Part shown: positions 34,662 to 42,304 of the stretch, in pieces
How the letters are laid out: each line of letters starts with the position of its first letter
Numbering within the stretch: the first letter of the stretch is position 1
Assembly: GCA_048267165.1 (NCBI GenBank)
Contig: JBLWYD010000012.1
Location: 18,891-82,890 of the forward strand
Direction: 5' to 3'
Origin: PGYR01 sp048267165
GTDB lineage: Bacteria > Bacteroidota > Ignavibacteria > Kapaibacteriales > UBA2268
Length of the DNA stretch: 64,000 nt
The notes under the pieces: generated by a model
Seen by the model: the letters and a program-made list of their open reading frames with translations, nothing else
What the model was told of the DNA's origin: nothing
Database searches by the model: none
Made by a program: the position numbers and the translations under genes

Positions 34662-35222
34662 ATGAAATATATATTATTCGGCATAATTCTATTATTCACT
34701 TTCGGCTGTGATGATTACCCAAGCTCTGGGCCAGTCAATCCTACGTTTAACCCACCAGTTGTTAATGAAATGTTGATAACGTTGGAGAATGCTCAAGCCG
34801 CAGGAATATTGAAGTTTGGTCCTGTTTTGGTTCCGATAATTGAAGACGAACCTCATAATACAATGTTTGTGTACCCTTCAATAGCAACAGATCACATATC
34901 GATTGCCTTTTCAACTAAAAAAACTGTAAGTATTGTAATATACTTAGTACGTGCTAATGTAAGCTCTGCTCTTAGTAATCATTTATTTATGGGGAGCAAT
35001 ATAGGGAAAAGCAATTCAGAATTTACTTATGATCTGAATTTTTTGGCTTTTGCAAGTGAACAGATGAGTTATGTGATAGATTTGCGTGGCTTATCCGATG
35101 GTGTATATGTTGTTTATATTAGAGATAACTCTAGTGGTCTAATATTAAGCGAAGCTGCTTTCTTCAAAACTGATGAAGCTAATAGAAAAAGAATCTATAA
35201 GAATTTGAATATTGGGAATTAA
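34662..35222 (+). CDS. Lipoprotein with T9SS-sorting-domain-like fold, paralog A
   Basis: A 186-residue lipoprotein (Cys16 in FTFGC). After a proline/asparagine-rich linker (NPTFNPPVVNEM), residues about 60-168 resemble a sorting-domain beta sandwich: VYPSIATDHISIAFS, a central VSIVIYLVRANV strand and LRGLSDGVYVVYIRD. A genuine sorting signal would end there, but about 30 residues follow (AAFFKTDEANRKRIYKNLNIGN). It is closely related to the next gene, which starts 2 bp downstream; the two arose by tandem duplication. Function unknown; outer-membrane attachment is likely. Confidence 0.7.
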   Translation: MKYILFGIILLFTFGCDDYPSSGPVNPTFNPPVVNEMLITLENAQAAGILKFGPVLVPIIEDEPHNTMFVYPSIATDHISIAFSTKKTVSIVIYLVRANVSSALSNHLFMGSNIGKSNSEFTYDLNFLAFASEQMSYVIDLRGLSDGVYVVYIRDNSSGLILSEAAFFKTDEANRKRIYKNLNIGN

Positions 35223-35224
35223 AG

Positions 35225-35824
35225 ATGAAAAAGTCTAATTGCAATCTCATATTTATCGTCTTATTAATCACTTTTGGGTGCTCTGATAGCTCTGACATAA
35301 ACTACCCTATTAATCCTAGTTTTGACCCACCAATAGTGAACGAATTACAGATTTACTTAGAAAACGGTGATTCTGCTGGAACACTTAGCTTTGGCCCTGT
35401 GTTAGTGCCACCTATAGATACTATAGTTGTAGTTGATGATTTCGACTTTAGTCAACAAGGTATAATCGCCTACCCTACTATTACTAGTAATCTTATGAAC
35501 TTAAAATATACTATACAGGATGATTTCCTTTTGACAATTTTTATATTACGTGCTAATATACCTGATTACTTGGGTAATCAGCTATATCTCGGGAGTAATA
35601 TTGGCAATACGAATGATGTTTTTACTATCTACGAATATAAATATGTAGGTATTGGTATCCATACATTATCAATGGAGCTTAGTGGTTTTAGTGATGGTGT
35701 TTACGTGATGTATTTACAAAATAGCACTAAAGGGAAGATAATTGGTGAAGCAGCTTTCTTCAAAACAAACGAAGCGAATAAACAAAGAATTTATAAGAAT
35801 TTAAACTTAGGAGTACCTAAATGA
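35225..35824 (+). CDS. Lipoprotein with T9SS-sorting-domain-like fold, paralog B
   Basis: A 199-residue paralog of the preceding protein: lipobox ITFGC (Cys19), the same NP-x-FDPP-x-VNEL linker, FGPVLVPP, AYPTITSNLMNLKYT, LSGFSDGVYVMYLQN and the shared tail AAFFKTNEANKQRIYKNLNLG. It is 13 residues longer, mainly by an insert before the sandwich (VVVDDFDFSQQ). Its stop overlaps the next start in an ATGA. The conserved tail in both copies suggests a binding or interaction site. Function unknown. Confidence 0.7.
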   Translation: MKKSNCNLIFIVLLITFGCSDSSDINYPINPSFDPPIVNELQIYLENGDSAGTLSFGPVLVPPIDTIVVVDDFDFSQQGIIAYPTITSNLMNLKYTIQDDFLLTIFILRANIPDYLGNQLYLGSNIGNTNDVFTIYEYKYVGIGIHTLSMELSGFSDGVYVMYLQNSTKGKIIGEAAFFKTNEANKQRIYKNLNLGVPK

Positions 35825-36312
35825 AAAAAATGATTTTACTTACATTGCTTATACCTTTTCTGCTTATGGCAGAAGAGAAAGTAGAGAAGCCATCAATGGG
35901 TTTCACCGTTGCGGTACAGCAGTCAACTTTCGATTTGCAAATACCGATTTGGCTTTCCGATAGCTTTATATTAGCACCCGCTTTTGGTACTAGATACCAG
36001 GACAACTTAGGAACAGAAATAGATTTCGGGTTGGGAGCTAAACTATATACTAATGATAAATCGGCAAGACCTTACTTAGGTTTAAAAGGTGGGTTTATAT
36101 ATACTACATTAGACGCCGCTACTTCTAGTATGATGGATATAATAGTAGGTCCAAGTTATGGGGTGGAGTATTTTTTCAATCCTAATATAAGTTTAGGAAT
36201 AGAAGGGCAGTTGAACTTCATTTTTTTTGATGAAAATTCATTGCGTTTCAGTAATCCTAGTGGGCTGAATATTAACACAGCAGCGGTTCTATTTGCTTCT
36301 ATTTATTTCTAA
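35821..36312 (+). CDS. Exported small outer-membrane beta-barrel-like protein
   Basis: A 163-residue protein with a signal peptide (MKKMILLTLLIPFLLMAEE) and alternating strands such as MGFTVAVQQSTFDLQIPIWL, IDFGLGAKLYT, PYLGLKGGFIYTT and LGIEGQLNFIFF. It ends INTAAVLFASIYF, a typical terminal barrel strand with a closing aromatic. The size fits an eight-stranded barrel. The start overlaps the stop of the upstream lipoprotein gene (ATGA), implying coupled synthesis with the two paralogous lipoproteins. Confidence 0.7.
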   Translation: MKKMILLTLLIPFLLMAEEKVEKPSMGFTVAVQQSTFDLQIPIWLSDSFILAPAFGTRYQDNLGTEIDFGLGAKLYTNDKSARPYLGLKGGFIYTTLDAATSSMMDIIVGPSYGVEYFFNPNISLGIEGQLNFIFFDENSLRFSNPSGLNINTAAVLFASIYF

Positions 36313-36317
36313 CAACT

Positions 36318-36803
36318 ATGAAAACAATAAAACTTATTTTCTTAATACCTCTTATCGCTTTTGCTATCTCATGCAGTGATGATAAAGTAGTCGATATTGA
36401 TACGCCACGCTCACAGTACAGCGGCGTCAGTGAGTATGACTCACTAACAAAGAAAATAAAACAGGTAGATACAGATTGGGAACCTGAGTGCTATGAAGTT
36501 GTCAGCTTTGGCAAACATCATTTTTGCTTCTATGCTATTTACCCCCTTCCAGCGACTGATACTCTTACACTTTGGATTGGTTCTGCTATTAAAGGCAATT
36601 ATAATATTTGGTTGGCATTAAACGACACGACGGTTTCATTACCTCTTATGAATGAGAGCAAGCAAGTTGGTGATTTCGTACTTAAGATACCCTTCGATGC
36701 GGAGAAACTGGAAAGAAATCTAGTTTATAGATTATTCGTAGAGTCAACCGACTTCGAAACTAAGCAAACTCAAATCCACTTCGGTGATGTAATCTGGAAA
36801 TAG
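36318..36803 (+). CDS. Lipoprotein with sorting-domain-like core
   Basis: A 161-residue lipoprotein (Cys19 in FAISC). A polar linker of about 40 residues leads to YAIYPLPATDTLTLWIGSAIKGNYNIWLALNDT, a pattern reminiscent of the YPNP...G-x-Y-x-I sandwich of T9SS sorting domains, followed by strands to the end. It is more distant from the two upstream paralogs and lacks their FFKT...KNLN tail. It contains paired cysteines (ECYEVVSFGKHHFCFY). It is the last gene of the four-gene cluster, 5 bp after the barrel gene. Confidence 0.65.
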   Translation: MKTIKLIFLIPLIAFAISCSDDKVVDIDTPRSQYSGVSEYDSLTKKIKQVDTDWEPECYEVVSFGKHHFCFYAIYPLPATDTLTLWIGSAIKGNYNIWLALNDTTVSLPLMNESKQVGDFVLKIPFDAEKLERNLVYRLFVESTDFETKQTQIHFGDVIWK

Positions 36804-36869
36804 ATTTAGTTTTAAGATATTTTTGTCTTATTTTTGTAATTCATATTTGAATAAACACAGAAAAAGAAA

Positions 36870-38090
36870 ATGAAATACTGGAAAAAACTTAGCCCAAAAC
36901 AGATTAGAGATAAAGTATTCGAAGCTTTAGACAAAAACGTTGATTATGAAAATGGTCTAAGTATTGGCATACCTGCCTCTCATCTGGACAGTAAAGTTTT
37001 TTTTAGTCATGCCCCTTTCCTCGAAGATGCTCCGTTTATGAACACATTGGTTCAGAATCCGAATCATATCGGGTGTCATACTCTGGGTGAATCCGAAGAG
37101 TTCTTCGTAGGTACTCACGATATAGAGCGAGAAGCAATCAAGATACTAGCAGAAGATTTGCTAGGTGGCGGAGAAGACGAGCAAGACGGCTATATAGCAT
37201 CGGGTGGAACGGAAGCCAATATACAAGCCTGCTGGATTTATCGTAATTATTTCAAAGTGGAAAGAAACGCAAAGCATAAAGAAATTGCTCTGCTTTGCTC
37301 AGAAGATACGCATTACTCTATTCCCAAAGCATCAAACCTGTTGATTATAAGAAAGTATTCCGTACCCGTAATAGAAAACACAAGAGAAATAACGCCTGAA
37401 GCAGTTGCTAGCACTATAGAGCAAGCAATAAAAGATGGCAGAAAATACTTCATAGTAATAGCTAATATGGCTACGACTATGTTCGGCTCAGTTGATAATC
37501 CACAAATATATATAGACGCTCTAAAGGCTGCAGGTGTAGAGTACAAGCTCCACATAGATGGTGCTTACGGTGGGTTCATATACCCTGTTACTTCTAATGA
37601 CAAATCACTATCATTTGCTAATCCGGAAGTCAGCTCTATAACAATTGATGCACATAAAATGCTCCAAGCACCTTATGGTACTGGGGTTTTCTTAGCTAAA
37701 AAAGGACTAATCGAATATGTATTGACAAAAGAAGCGCAGTACGTATCGGGTATGGATTTGACACTAATTGGCTCACGTTCGGGTGCAAATGCAATAGCCG
37801 TTTGGATGATACTAATGGCTTACGGGCCTTACGGTTGGTTGGAGAAAATGCAGACACTGATTTACAGAACTGATAGACTCTGCACAGAGCTTGACAAAAA
37901 GCAAATCAAGTACTTCCGTGAGAAGGATATGAATATAGTAACTATATTCTCAGACCAGCTAACAAATGAGATAGCACACAAATACGGATTGGTACCAGAA
38001 ACGCACGATGGTGATAACAAATGGTGGAAGATTGTAATAATGGATCACGTAGATCTGAATATACTAATGCAATTCGTGAATGAGATATAG
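36870..38090 (+). CDS. PLP-dependent group II amino acid decarboxylase
   Basis: A 406-residue cytoplasmic enzyme of the glutamate/tyrosine/aspartate decarboxylase family. The PLP site is complete: GGTEANI (112-118), DTHYS with H148 stacking on the ring, HIDGAYGG with D230 pairing to the pyridine nitrogen, and DAHKMLQAPYG with H262-K263, where K263 forms the Schiff base. The length is short for a GadB-like enzyme and closer to archaeal MfnA-type decarboxylases. The substrate is undetermined. It is preceded by a TATTTTTG box near 36830 that may be its -7 element. Confidence 0.88.
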   Translation: MKYWKKLSPKQIRDKVFEALDKNVDYENGLSIGIPASHLDSKVFFSHAPFLEDAPFMNTLVQNPNHIGCHTLGESEEFFVGTHDIEREAIKILAEDLLGGGEDEQDGYIASGGTEANIQACWIYRNYFKVERNAKHKEIALLCSEDTHYSIPKASNLLIIRKYSVPVIENTREITPEAVASTIEQAIKDGRKYFIVIANMATTMFGSVDNPQIYIDALKAAGVEYKLHIDGAYGGFIYPVTSNDKSLSFANPEVSSITIDAHKMLQAPYGTGVFLAKKGLIEYVLTKEAQYVSGMDLTLIGSRSGANAIAVWMILMAYGPYGWLEKMQTLIYRTDRLCTELDKKQIKYFREKDMNIVTIFSDQLTNEIAHKYGLVPETHDGDNKWWKIVIMDHVDLNILMQFVNEI

Positions 38091-38091
38091 G

Positions 38092-38703
38092 TTATTCCTC
38101 AGCTTGAATCTCTTCAACTAATTGTGGTGGTAGAAGTATATTAAGGAGCATCAAGTTATCCTTTTCTATATCTATGAATTTCCAATCTGTTAGTCCATCA
38201 TAGGATTTGGCATAGCTATCCTTTATAGAAAGTATATCAAACGAGCTATTAGTAGCGTCATAGCTTACATTTTCTTTGCCGAAAGTGCTTTCTAAGCCAG
38301 ATAATGTAAGATTATTTCTTAATTCAATATCTTGCTGAGTAATGGTCGTATCATTACTATCATCAAACTTCATATTCATTTTGTGCGAGTATTTTAGCAT
38401 ACAGAAGTAAACACTATCTATATGTCTCACTTCTCCAACATTTAGAATATTGGGTTTATTAAGACTAATATTAATTTCTGGATTATTAAATGTCTCTTCC
38501 ATAGTTGCTATCATCTGCTCTTTGGGAACAAAATCAAAAAGTTCAGGATAAAGATACTCAACCGACTCAGTAAATTCTTGGTTTATCAAATGATTGAGAT
38601 AGGCCAAAAAATCCCTCTCAATATACTTCTGAGGAGTTTGAGAAATTAAATTAGCAGTAGCGAATGCTACTATTAAGGAAATAAGTAATAATTTCTTTGT
38701 CAT
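38092..38703 (-). CDS. Exported hypothetical protein
   Basis: A 203-residue protein with a signal peptide (MTKKLLLISLIVAFATANLISQ). The mature part is mixed alpha/beta: an acidic helix start (RDFLAYLNHLINQEFTESVEYLYPELFDFV), then strand pairs (DSVYFCMLKYSHKM, SFDILSIKDSYAKSY, WKFIDIEKDN). The arrangement recalls NTF2-like folds, but I do not recognise a family. It is convergent with the decarboxylase gene (1 bp apart) and 49 bp downstream of mazG, so it may share the mazG transcript. Confidence 0.65.
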   Translation of the reverse strand: MTKKLLLISLIVAFATANLISQTPQKYIERDFLAYLNHLINQEFTESVEYLYPELFDFVPKEQMIATMEETFNNPEINISLNKPNILNVGEVRHIDSVYFCMLKYSHKMNMKFDDSNDTTITQQDIELRNNLTLSGLESTFGKENVSYDATNSSFDILSIKDSYAKSYDGLTDWKFIDIEKDNLMLLNILLPPQLVEEIQAEE

Positions 38704-38752
38704 GGTTTCTTCTTTTTAAGTATTTAGGTGCTTACTAAATTAACTATTTCTA

Positions 38753-39550
38753 TTATATTTTCTTAGCTTCGTCCCAAAGAACGTCCATTTCTGCTAGTGT
38801 CATATCTTCCATAGATTTCCCTAGCTCTGCTGCTCTTTTTTCTATGTATTGGAATCTGAATATGAACTTATTATTAGTGAAGTGAACAGCTTCTTCGGCA
38901 ACTATTTTCTCGTGTCTAGCTGCATTGACCAATGAGAATATAACATCGCCGAATTCCTCAGTCATTCGTTCCTTGTTGCCAGCATCTATCATCTCTTTTA
39001 GCTCGTCTATCTCTTCGAATACTTTATTCCATACATCGCTCTTATCATCCCAATCGAAGCCAACTTTGGCAGCTTTGTGTTGCATTCTCTCCGCTTTTAG
39101 CAATGCTGGCAAACCTTTGGGCACACCTTCAAGTGCAGATTTCTTTCCTTCACTTTTCTTCAATAACTCCCAATTCTTCACTACATCATCTTCCGATTCC
39201 ACTTTAGTATCGCTGAAAACGTGTGGGTGCCTATGTACCATCTTTTCGTGAACGCTATTGATTACATCAGTGATACCGAAAGCGCCTCTTTGCTCAGCAA
39301 TTACACTATGTAGCAACACGTGAAGTAACACATCGCCTAACTCTTTTGCCAATTCCTTATCGTCATTATTATCTATCGCATCCATTATTTCATAAGACTC
39401 CTCAATCGTCAGATGGGCTATAGATTTATTGGTTTGTTTCTTATCCCATGGACATTCATTGCGGAGTATTCGGACTAATTCCATGAATGCTTCGAAAACA
39501 TCCTTCTCTAATTTTGGGTTTTTAGGGCTTGGAGGGGTGATATTTTTCAT
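38753..39550 (-). CDS. mazG: MazG nucleoside triphosphate pyrophosphohydrolase
   Basis: A 265-residue house-cleaning enzyme that hydrolyses NTPs and dNTPs to monophosphate and pyrophosphate. Two tandem MazG domains are visible. The first has ECPWDKKQT and EESYEIMDAI with ELGDVLLHVLLHS; the second has EEIDELKEMI with EFGDVIFSLVNAAR. These E-x-x-E...E-x-x-D metal sites are intact. The frame extends to a TTG at 39586, but that lies in a candidate -7 element, so ATG 39550 (MKNITPPSP) is preferred. Confidence 0.93.
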   Translation of the reverse strand: MKNITPPSPKNPKLEKDVFEAFMELVRILRNECPWDKKQTNKSIAHLTIEESYEIMDAIDNNDDKELAKELGDVLLHVLLHSVIAEQRGAFGITDVINSVHEKMVHRHPHVFSDTKVESEDDVVKNWELLKKSEGKKSALEGVPKGLPALLKAERMQHKAAKVGFDWDDKSDVWNKVFEEIDELKEMIDAGNKERMTEEFGDVIFSLVNAARHEKIVAEEAVHFTNNKFIFRFQYIEKRAAELGKSMEDMTLAEMDVLWDEAKKI

Positions 39551-39583
39551 TTTTTCTTCATATTCTTTTGATTTTTCGATTTC

Positions 39584-39591
39584 CAAAGATA
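39584..39591 (-). promoter_or_regulatory. Candidate TAnnTTTG (-7) element of mazG
   Basis: Read on the minus strand this is TATCTTTG, a match to the Bacteroidetes -7 consensus 34 bp before the ATG at 39550. No TTG lies at the expected -33 position, so confidence is moderate. Confidence 0.4.
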
Positions 39592-39673
39592 AGGTACATA
39601 GAATTGAAAAAAAATTTTATTAACTTATAAATCTTAAAACAAACAAAATAAATACTTTTTTAGAAGGTAAATA

Positions 39674-40528
39674 ATGAGTGCAACTAAACCCTATGCTTTA
39701 ATACTCGGTGCTTCGAGTGGATTTGGTAAAGCGACGGCAAGAAAATTAGCCGAGAATGGATACAATATCTATGGCGTACACATGGATTTAGGTCAAAACA
39801 GAGTAAAAGCTGAAGAATTCAGAGATGAATTATCAGCACTCGGAGTTGACGTACATTTTTTCAATACTAATGCTGCAGATGATAAGAACAGAGCCGCAGT
39901 AGTAGAGGCAATCAAAGCAAATGCTGAAATAGTAGAAGGTCACGAACTAAAAGTTTTAGTACATTCACTAGCTTTTGGTACGCTTAAGTATTTGGTATCT
40001 GAATTCGAAGAAGCTCAATTATCGAAAAAACAATTAGAAATGACAATGGATGTTATGGCTAATAGTTTGGTTTACTGGACACAAGATGTGTTCGGAGCAA
40101 AGCTGTTTAGTCATAATTCAAGAATATTAGCTTTCACAAGTGTTGGCTCTAAAAAAGCGATGCTTAACTACGGAGCTGTATCGGCTGCGAAAGCTGCACT
40201 AGAAGCATATATAAGACAGTTAGCTATCGAGCTTGCTCCTCACGGTATCTCTTCAAATAGCATATTCGCTGGTGTTACTGATACCCCTGCGGCATCTAAA
40301 ATACCAGGTTTCCCTAGTATGATAGATTTGGCTAAAGAGCAAAATCCTTTCGAGAGAGTAACTACTGCGGAAGATGTTGCTGCACTAGTATTAGCACTTT
40401 GTAATCCAGACCTTCTATTCCTTAATGGTGAAAACCTTAGAATAGACGGTGGGCACGCAGTATTCGAATATTTCAAATGGGACGAAAAAGCTGAGGGAAG
40501 ACCGAAACCAGAACACGGAAAATTATAA
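39674..40528 (+). CDS. SDR oxidoreductase, FabI/FabL-type enoyl-ACP reductase-like
   Basis: A 284-residue short-chain dehydrogenase with cofactor loop GASSGFG (residues 12-18). Its catalytic pair Y166-x6-K173 (YGAVSAAK) has the wider spacing of enoyl-ACP reductases rather than the classical Y-x3-K. VHSLAFG (96-102) corresponds to the VHSIGFA segment of FabI, and AIELAPHGISSNSIFAG to its late core. It probably reduces trans-2-enoyl-ACP in fatty acid elongation, with NAD(P)H. A lysine/glutamate-rich tail follows the usual end. It is monocistronic with its own terminator. Confidence 0.8.
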   Translation: MSATKPYALILGASSGFGKATARKLAENGYNIYGVHMDLGQNRVKAEEFRDELSALGVDVHFFNTNAADDKNRAAVVEAIKANAEIVEGHELKVLVHSLAFGTLKYLVSEFEEAQLSKKQLEMTMDVMANSLVYWTQDVFGAKLFSHNSRILAFTSVGSKKAMLNYGAVSAAKAALEAYIRQLAIELAPHGISSNSIFAGVTDTPAASKIPGFPSMIDLAKEQNPFERVTTAEDVAALVLALCNPDLLFLNGENLRIDGGHAVFEYFKWDEKAEGRPKPEHGKL

Positions 40529-40551
40529 ATCTCCCAAAATAGAAATCAAAC

Positions 40552-40588
40552 AAAAGCCGAAATAATTATATATAGTTTCGGCTTTTTT
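40552..40588 (+). terminator. Intrinsic terminator after the FabI-like gene
   Basis: An 11-bp stem, AAAAGCCGAAA (40552-40562) with TTTCGGCTTTT (40576-40586), has a 13-base AT-rich loop and continues into T residues. Confidence 0.88.
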
Positions 40589-40596
40589 CATTTCAA

Positions 40597-40611
40597 CCCA
40601 CAATCCACCAC
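40597..40611 (-). promoter_or_regulatory. Candidate MraZ-box cluster A (reverse orientation)
   Basis: On the minus strand this reads GTGGT-GGATT-GTGGG: two MraZ-like boxes with the 5-bp gap typical of MraZ operators. It lies 278 bp upstream of mraZ, right behind the preceding gene's terminator. Confidence 0.45.
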
Positions 40612-40698
40612 TTTCCCTATAAAATCACCAAAAATCAATGTTACCATATTGATACAACCTAACGAAATAATTCCACTTTCTAAACTATTTCAATATCA

Positions 40699-40713
40699 CC
40701 CACTTTCACTCAC
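40699..40713 (-). promoter_or_regulatory. Candidate MraZ-box cluster B (reverse orientation)
   Basis: On the minus strand this reads GTGAG-TGAAA-GTGGG: again two boxes with a 5-bp gap. A single GTGGA box lies nearby at 40672-40676. Confidence 0.45.
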
Positions 40714-40827
40714 AAATAATTCAATATCACAACTTCACTATTAGCAATGCATACAAAACTATTTTGCAAATATTGATAAATATTTTTTTGTATTTCAAAT
40801 TATATTTGGTTAATTGCATGTGTCAAA

Positions 40828-40852
40828 GTGGGTAAAAGTGGTAGAAAGTGTG
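40828..40852 (+). promoter_or_regulatory. MraZ operator (cluster C, three boxes)
   Basis: GTGGG (40828), GTGGT (40838) and GTGTG (40848) are spaced at exactly 10 bp. This is the known architecture of MraZ self-binding sites: three or more TGGG-like boxes with 5-bp gaps. The cluster lies 36 bp before the mraZ start and about 20 bp after a TATATTTG box (40801-40808), a position suited to autorepression. Confidence 0.75.
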
Positions 40853-40888
40853 TCATTTTTCCTATTTGAGTATATACAGGTGTAAAAG

Positions 40889-41341
40889 ATGTCATTTTTT
40901 CAAGGTCAGGAAACATATTCTATAGACTCGAAGGGTCGAGTGAATATACCTGCAAAGATGCGAAAAATGCTATCTAACGAATCGAATGAGACATTTGTAG
41001 TAACTCGTGGCACTGATAATTGCGTAGTCGCTTACCCTATGGATGAGTGGAAGAAATACCAAACGCAGTTGCAAGCACTGAACCAATACGACGAAAAGAA
41101 TAGATATTTCCTACGTGTATTGCTAATGTGGAGCGATGAAGTTAGTTTGGATTCGCAAAACAGAATCAGTTTACCCAAGCGATTAATAGAATTCGCTGGT
41201 ATTGACAAAAAAGTATTGATAATGGGAATGGTGGACAAAATAGAATTTTGGAATCCGGACACATTCTCAGAAAGCATAGATAACTTCGGCGAAAGCTATG
41301 AAGATGTTGCAAAATTTGTAATGACTAAAAAAGAAGATTAA
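40889..41341 (+). CDS. mraZ: Transcriptional regulator MraZ
   Basis: A 150-residue DNA-binding protein with the duplicated AbrB-like half-domains of MraZ. The first carries YSIDSKGRVNIPAKMR and the second VSLDSQNRISLPKRL, both with the D-x-x-x-R signature. MraZ binds direct repeats in its own promoter and controls the division/cell-wall cluster. The rsmH gene follows 5 bp downstream, the universal arrangement. Unlike most bacteria, no ftsL, ftsI or mur genes follow. Confidence 0.96.
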   Translation: MSFFQGQETYSIDSKGRVNIPAKMRKMLSNESNETFVVTRGTDNCVVAYPMDEWKKYQTQLQALNQYDEKNRYFLRVLLMWSDEVSLDSQNRISLPKRLIEFAGIDKKVLIMGMVDKIEFWNPDTFSESIDNFGESYEDVAKFVMTKKED

Positions 41342-41346
41342 AGGTT

Positions 41347-42297
41347 ATGGCTAAAGAAAGAGAATATAATTACCATGACCCGGTATTACTACAGGAGTGT
41401 TTGCACTTCCTAATAGTAGATCCGAAAGGTTTGTACATAGACGGTACGTTAGGCGGCGGAGGGCATACTGCGGCAATATTAGAGAAATTGGAGCCAGGTG
41501 GCAAACTAATTTCGTTTGATAAAGACCCAGATGCGATAGCACACTGCCAAGAAAGATTTTCTACACAGATAGAAAATGGCATGTTACAATTAAGAAACGC
41601 AAGTTTCGATGAGGCATGCAGCATAAAGGAGAACGATGGAAAAGTATCTGGTCTTTTGCTTGACTTAGGTGTTTCTTCGTTTCAGTTAGACGGTAGCAGT
41701 CGGGGGATAAGCTACCGATTCGACTCCGAACTCGATATGAGATTCGGAACTGAAGGAGAGACTGCAAAAGAATTCTTGCATACTGCAAGTGAAGAAGAAC
41801 TAATCCAAGTTTTTGAGGATTATGGCGAAGAGCCATATTCAAAGAAAATAGCGCGACGAATCGTTGAGAGTCGTCGTGCTTCTTCTCTAAGCACTACTAC
41901 TGACTTGAAGGCATTAATAGCCGAAATAGTCCCAGAAAGATTCCTATTCAAATCTCTTTCTAGAGTATTCCAAGCAATAAGAATTCACGTAAACGCAGAA
42001 CTAGATGTACTTAAAAACACATTAACTGAAATTATTCCTAGAATAGACAGTGGTGGAAGAATTGTGGTTATGTCATATCATTCTCTAGAAGACAGAATAG
42101 TGAAAGACATGTTCAAGAAATACTCTGCAACAAGAAGACCATCCGTTACTAGAGATGAGAAATACTATGGCAATTACGTAGCTATAGACCCTATACTTAA
42201 GACAATCACTAAAACTCCGATTATTCCAAATAAGAAAGAGATAGAGCTCAACAAAAGAGCAAGAAGTGCAAAGTTACGAGTAGCAGAAAAAGTATAA
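41347..42297 (+). CDS. rsmH: 16S rRNA (cytosine1402-N4)-methyltransferase
   Basis: A 316-residue SAM-dependent methyltransferase (formerly MraW) that modifies C1402 of 16S rRNA. It shows the typical opening NYHDPVLLQECLHFL, the SAM loop DGTLGGGGHTAAIL, DLGVSSFQLD...RGISYRFDSELDMRF and the late IVVMSYHSLEDRIVK. The length is standard. It is the last gene of a two-gene mraZ-rsmH unit: the next gene is convergent, 7 bp away, so the dcw cluster is split in this genome. Confidence 0.97.
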   Translation: MAKEREYNYHDPVLLQECLHFLIVDPKGLYIDGTLGGGGHTAAILEKLEPGGKLISFDKDPDAIAHCQERFSTQIENGMLQLRNASFDEACSIKENDGKVSGLLLDLGVSSFQLDGSSRGISYRFDSELDMRFGTEGETAKEFLHTASEEELIQVFEDYGEEPYSKKIARRIVESRRASSLSTTTDLKALIAEIVPERFLFKSLSRVFQAIRIHVNAELDVLKNTLTEIIPRIDSGGRIVVMSYHSLEDRIVKDMFKKYSATRRPSVTRDEKYYGNYVAIDPILKTITKTPIIPNKKEIELNKRARSAKLRVAEKV

Positions 42298-42304
42298 CTA
42301 TAGC

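Noticed and set aside
35817..36005. Minus-strand frame of 62 codons across the start of the barrel gene
   Set aside because: It is antisense to a coupled start with a clear signal peptide and has no protein-like features.
41351..41842. Minus-strand open frames of 63-93 codons opposite rsmH
   Set aside because: They lie wholly inside a well-supported gene, have no ribosome-binding sites and encode cysteine/serine-rich sequences typical of antisense frames.
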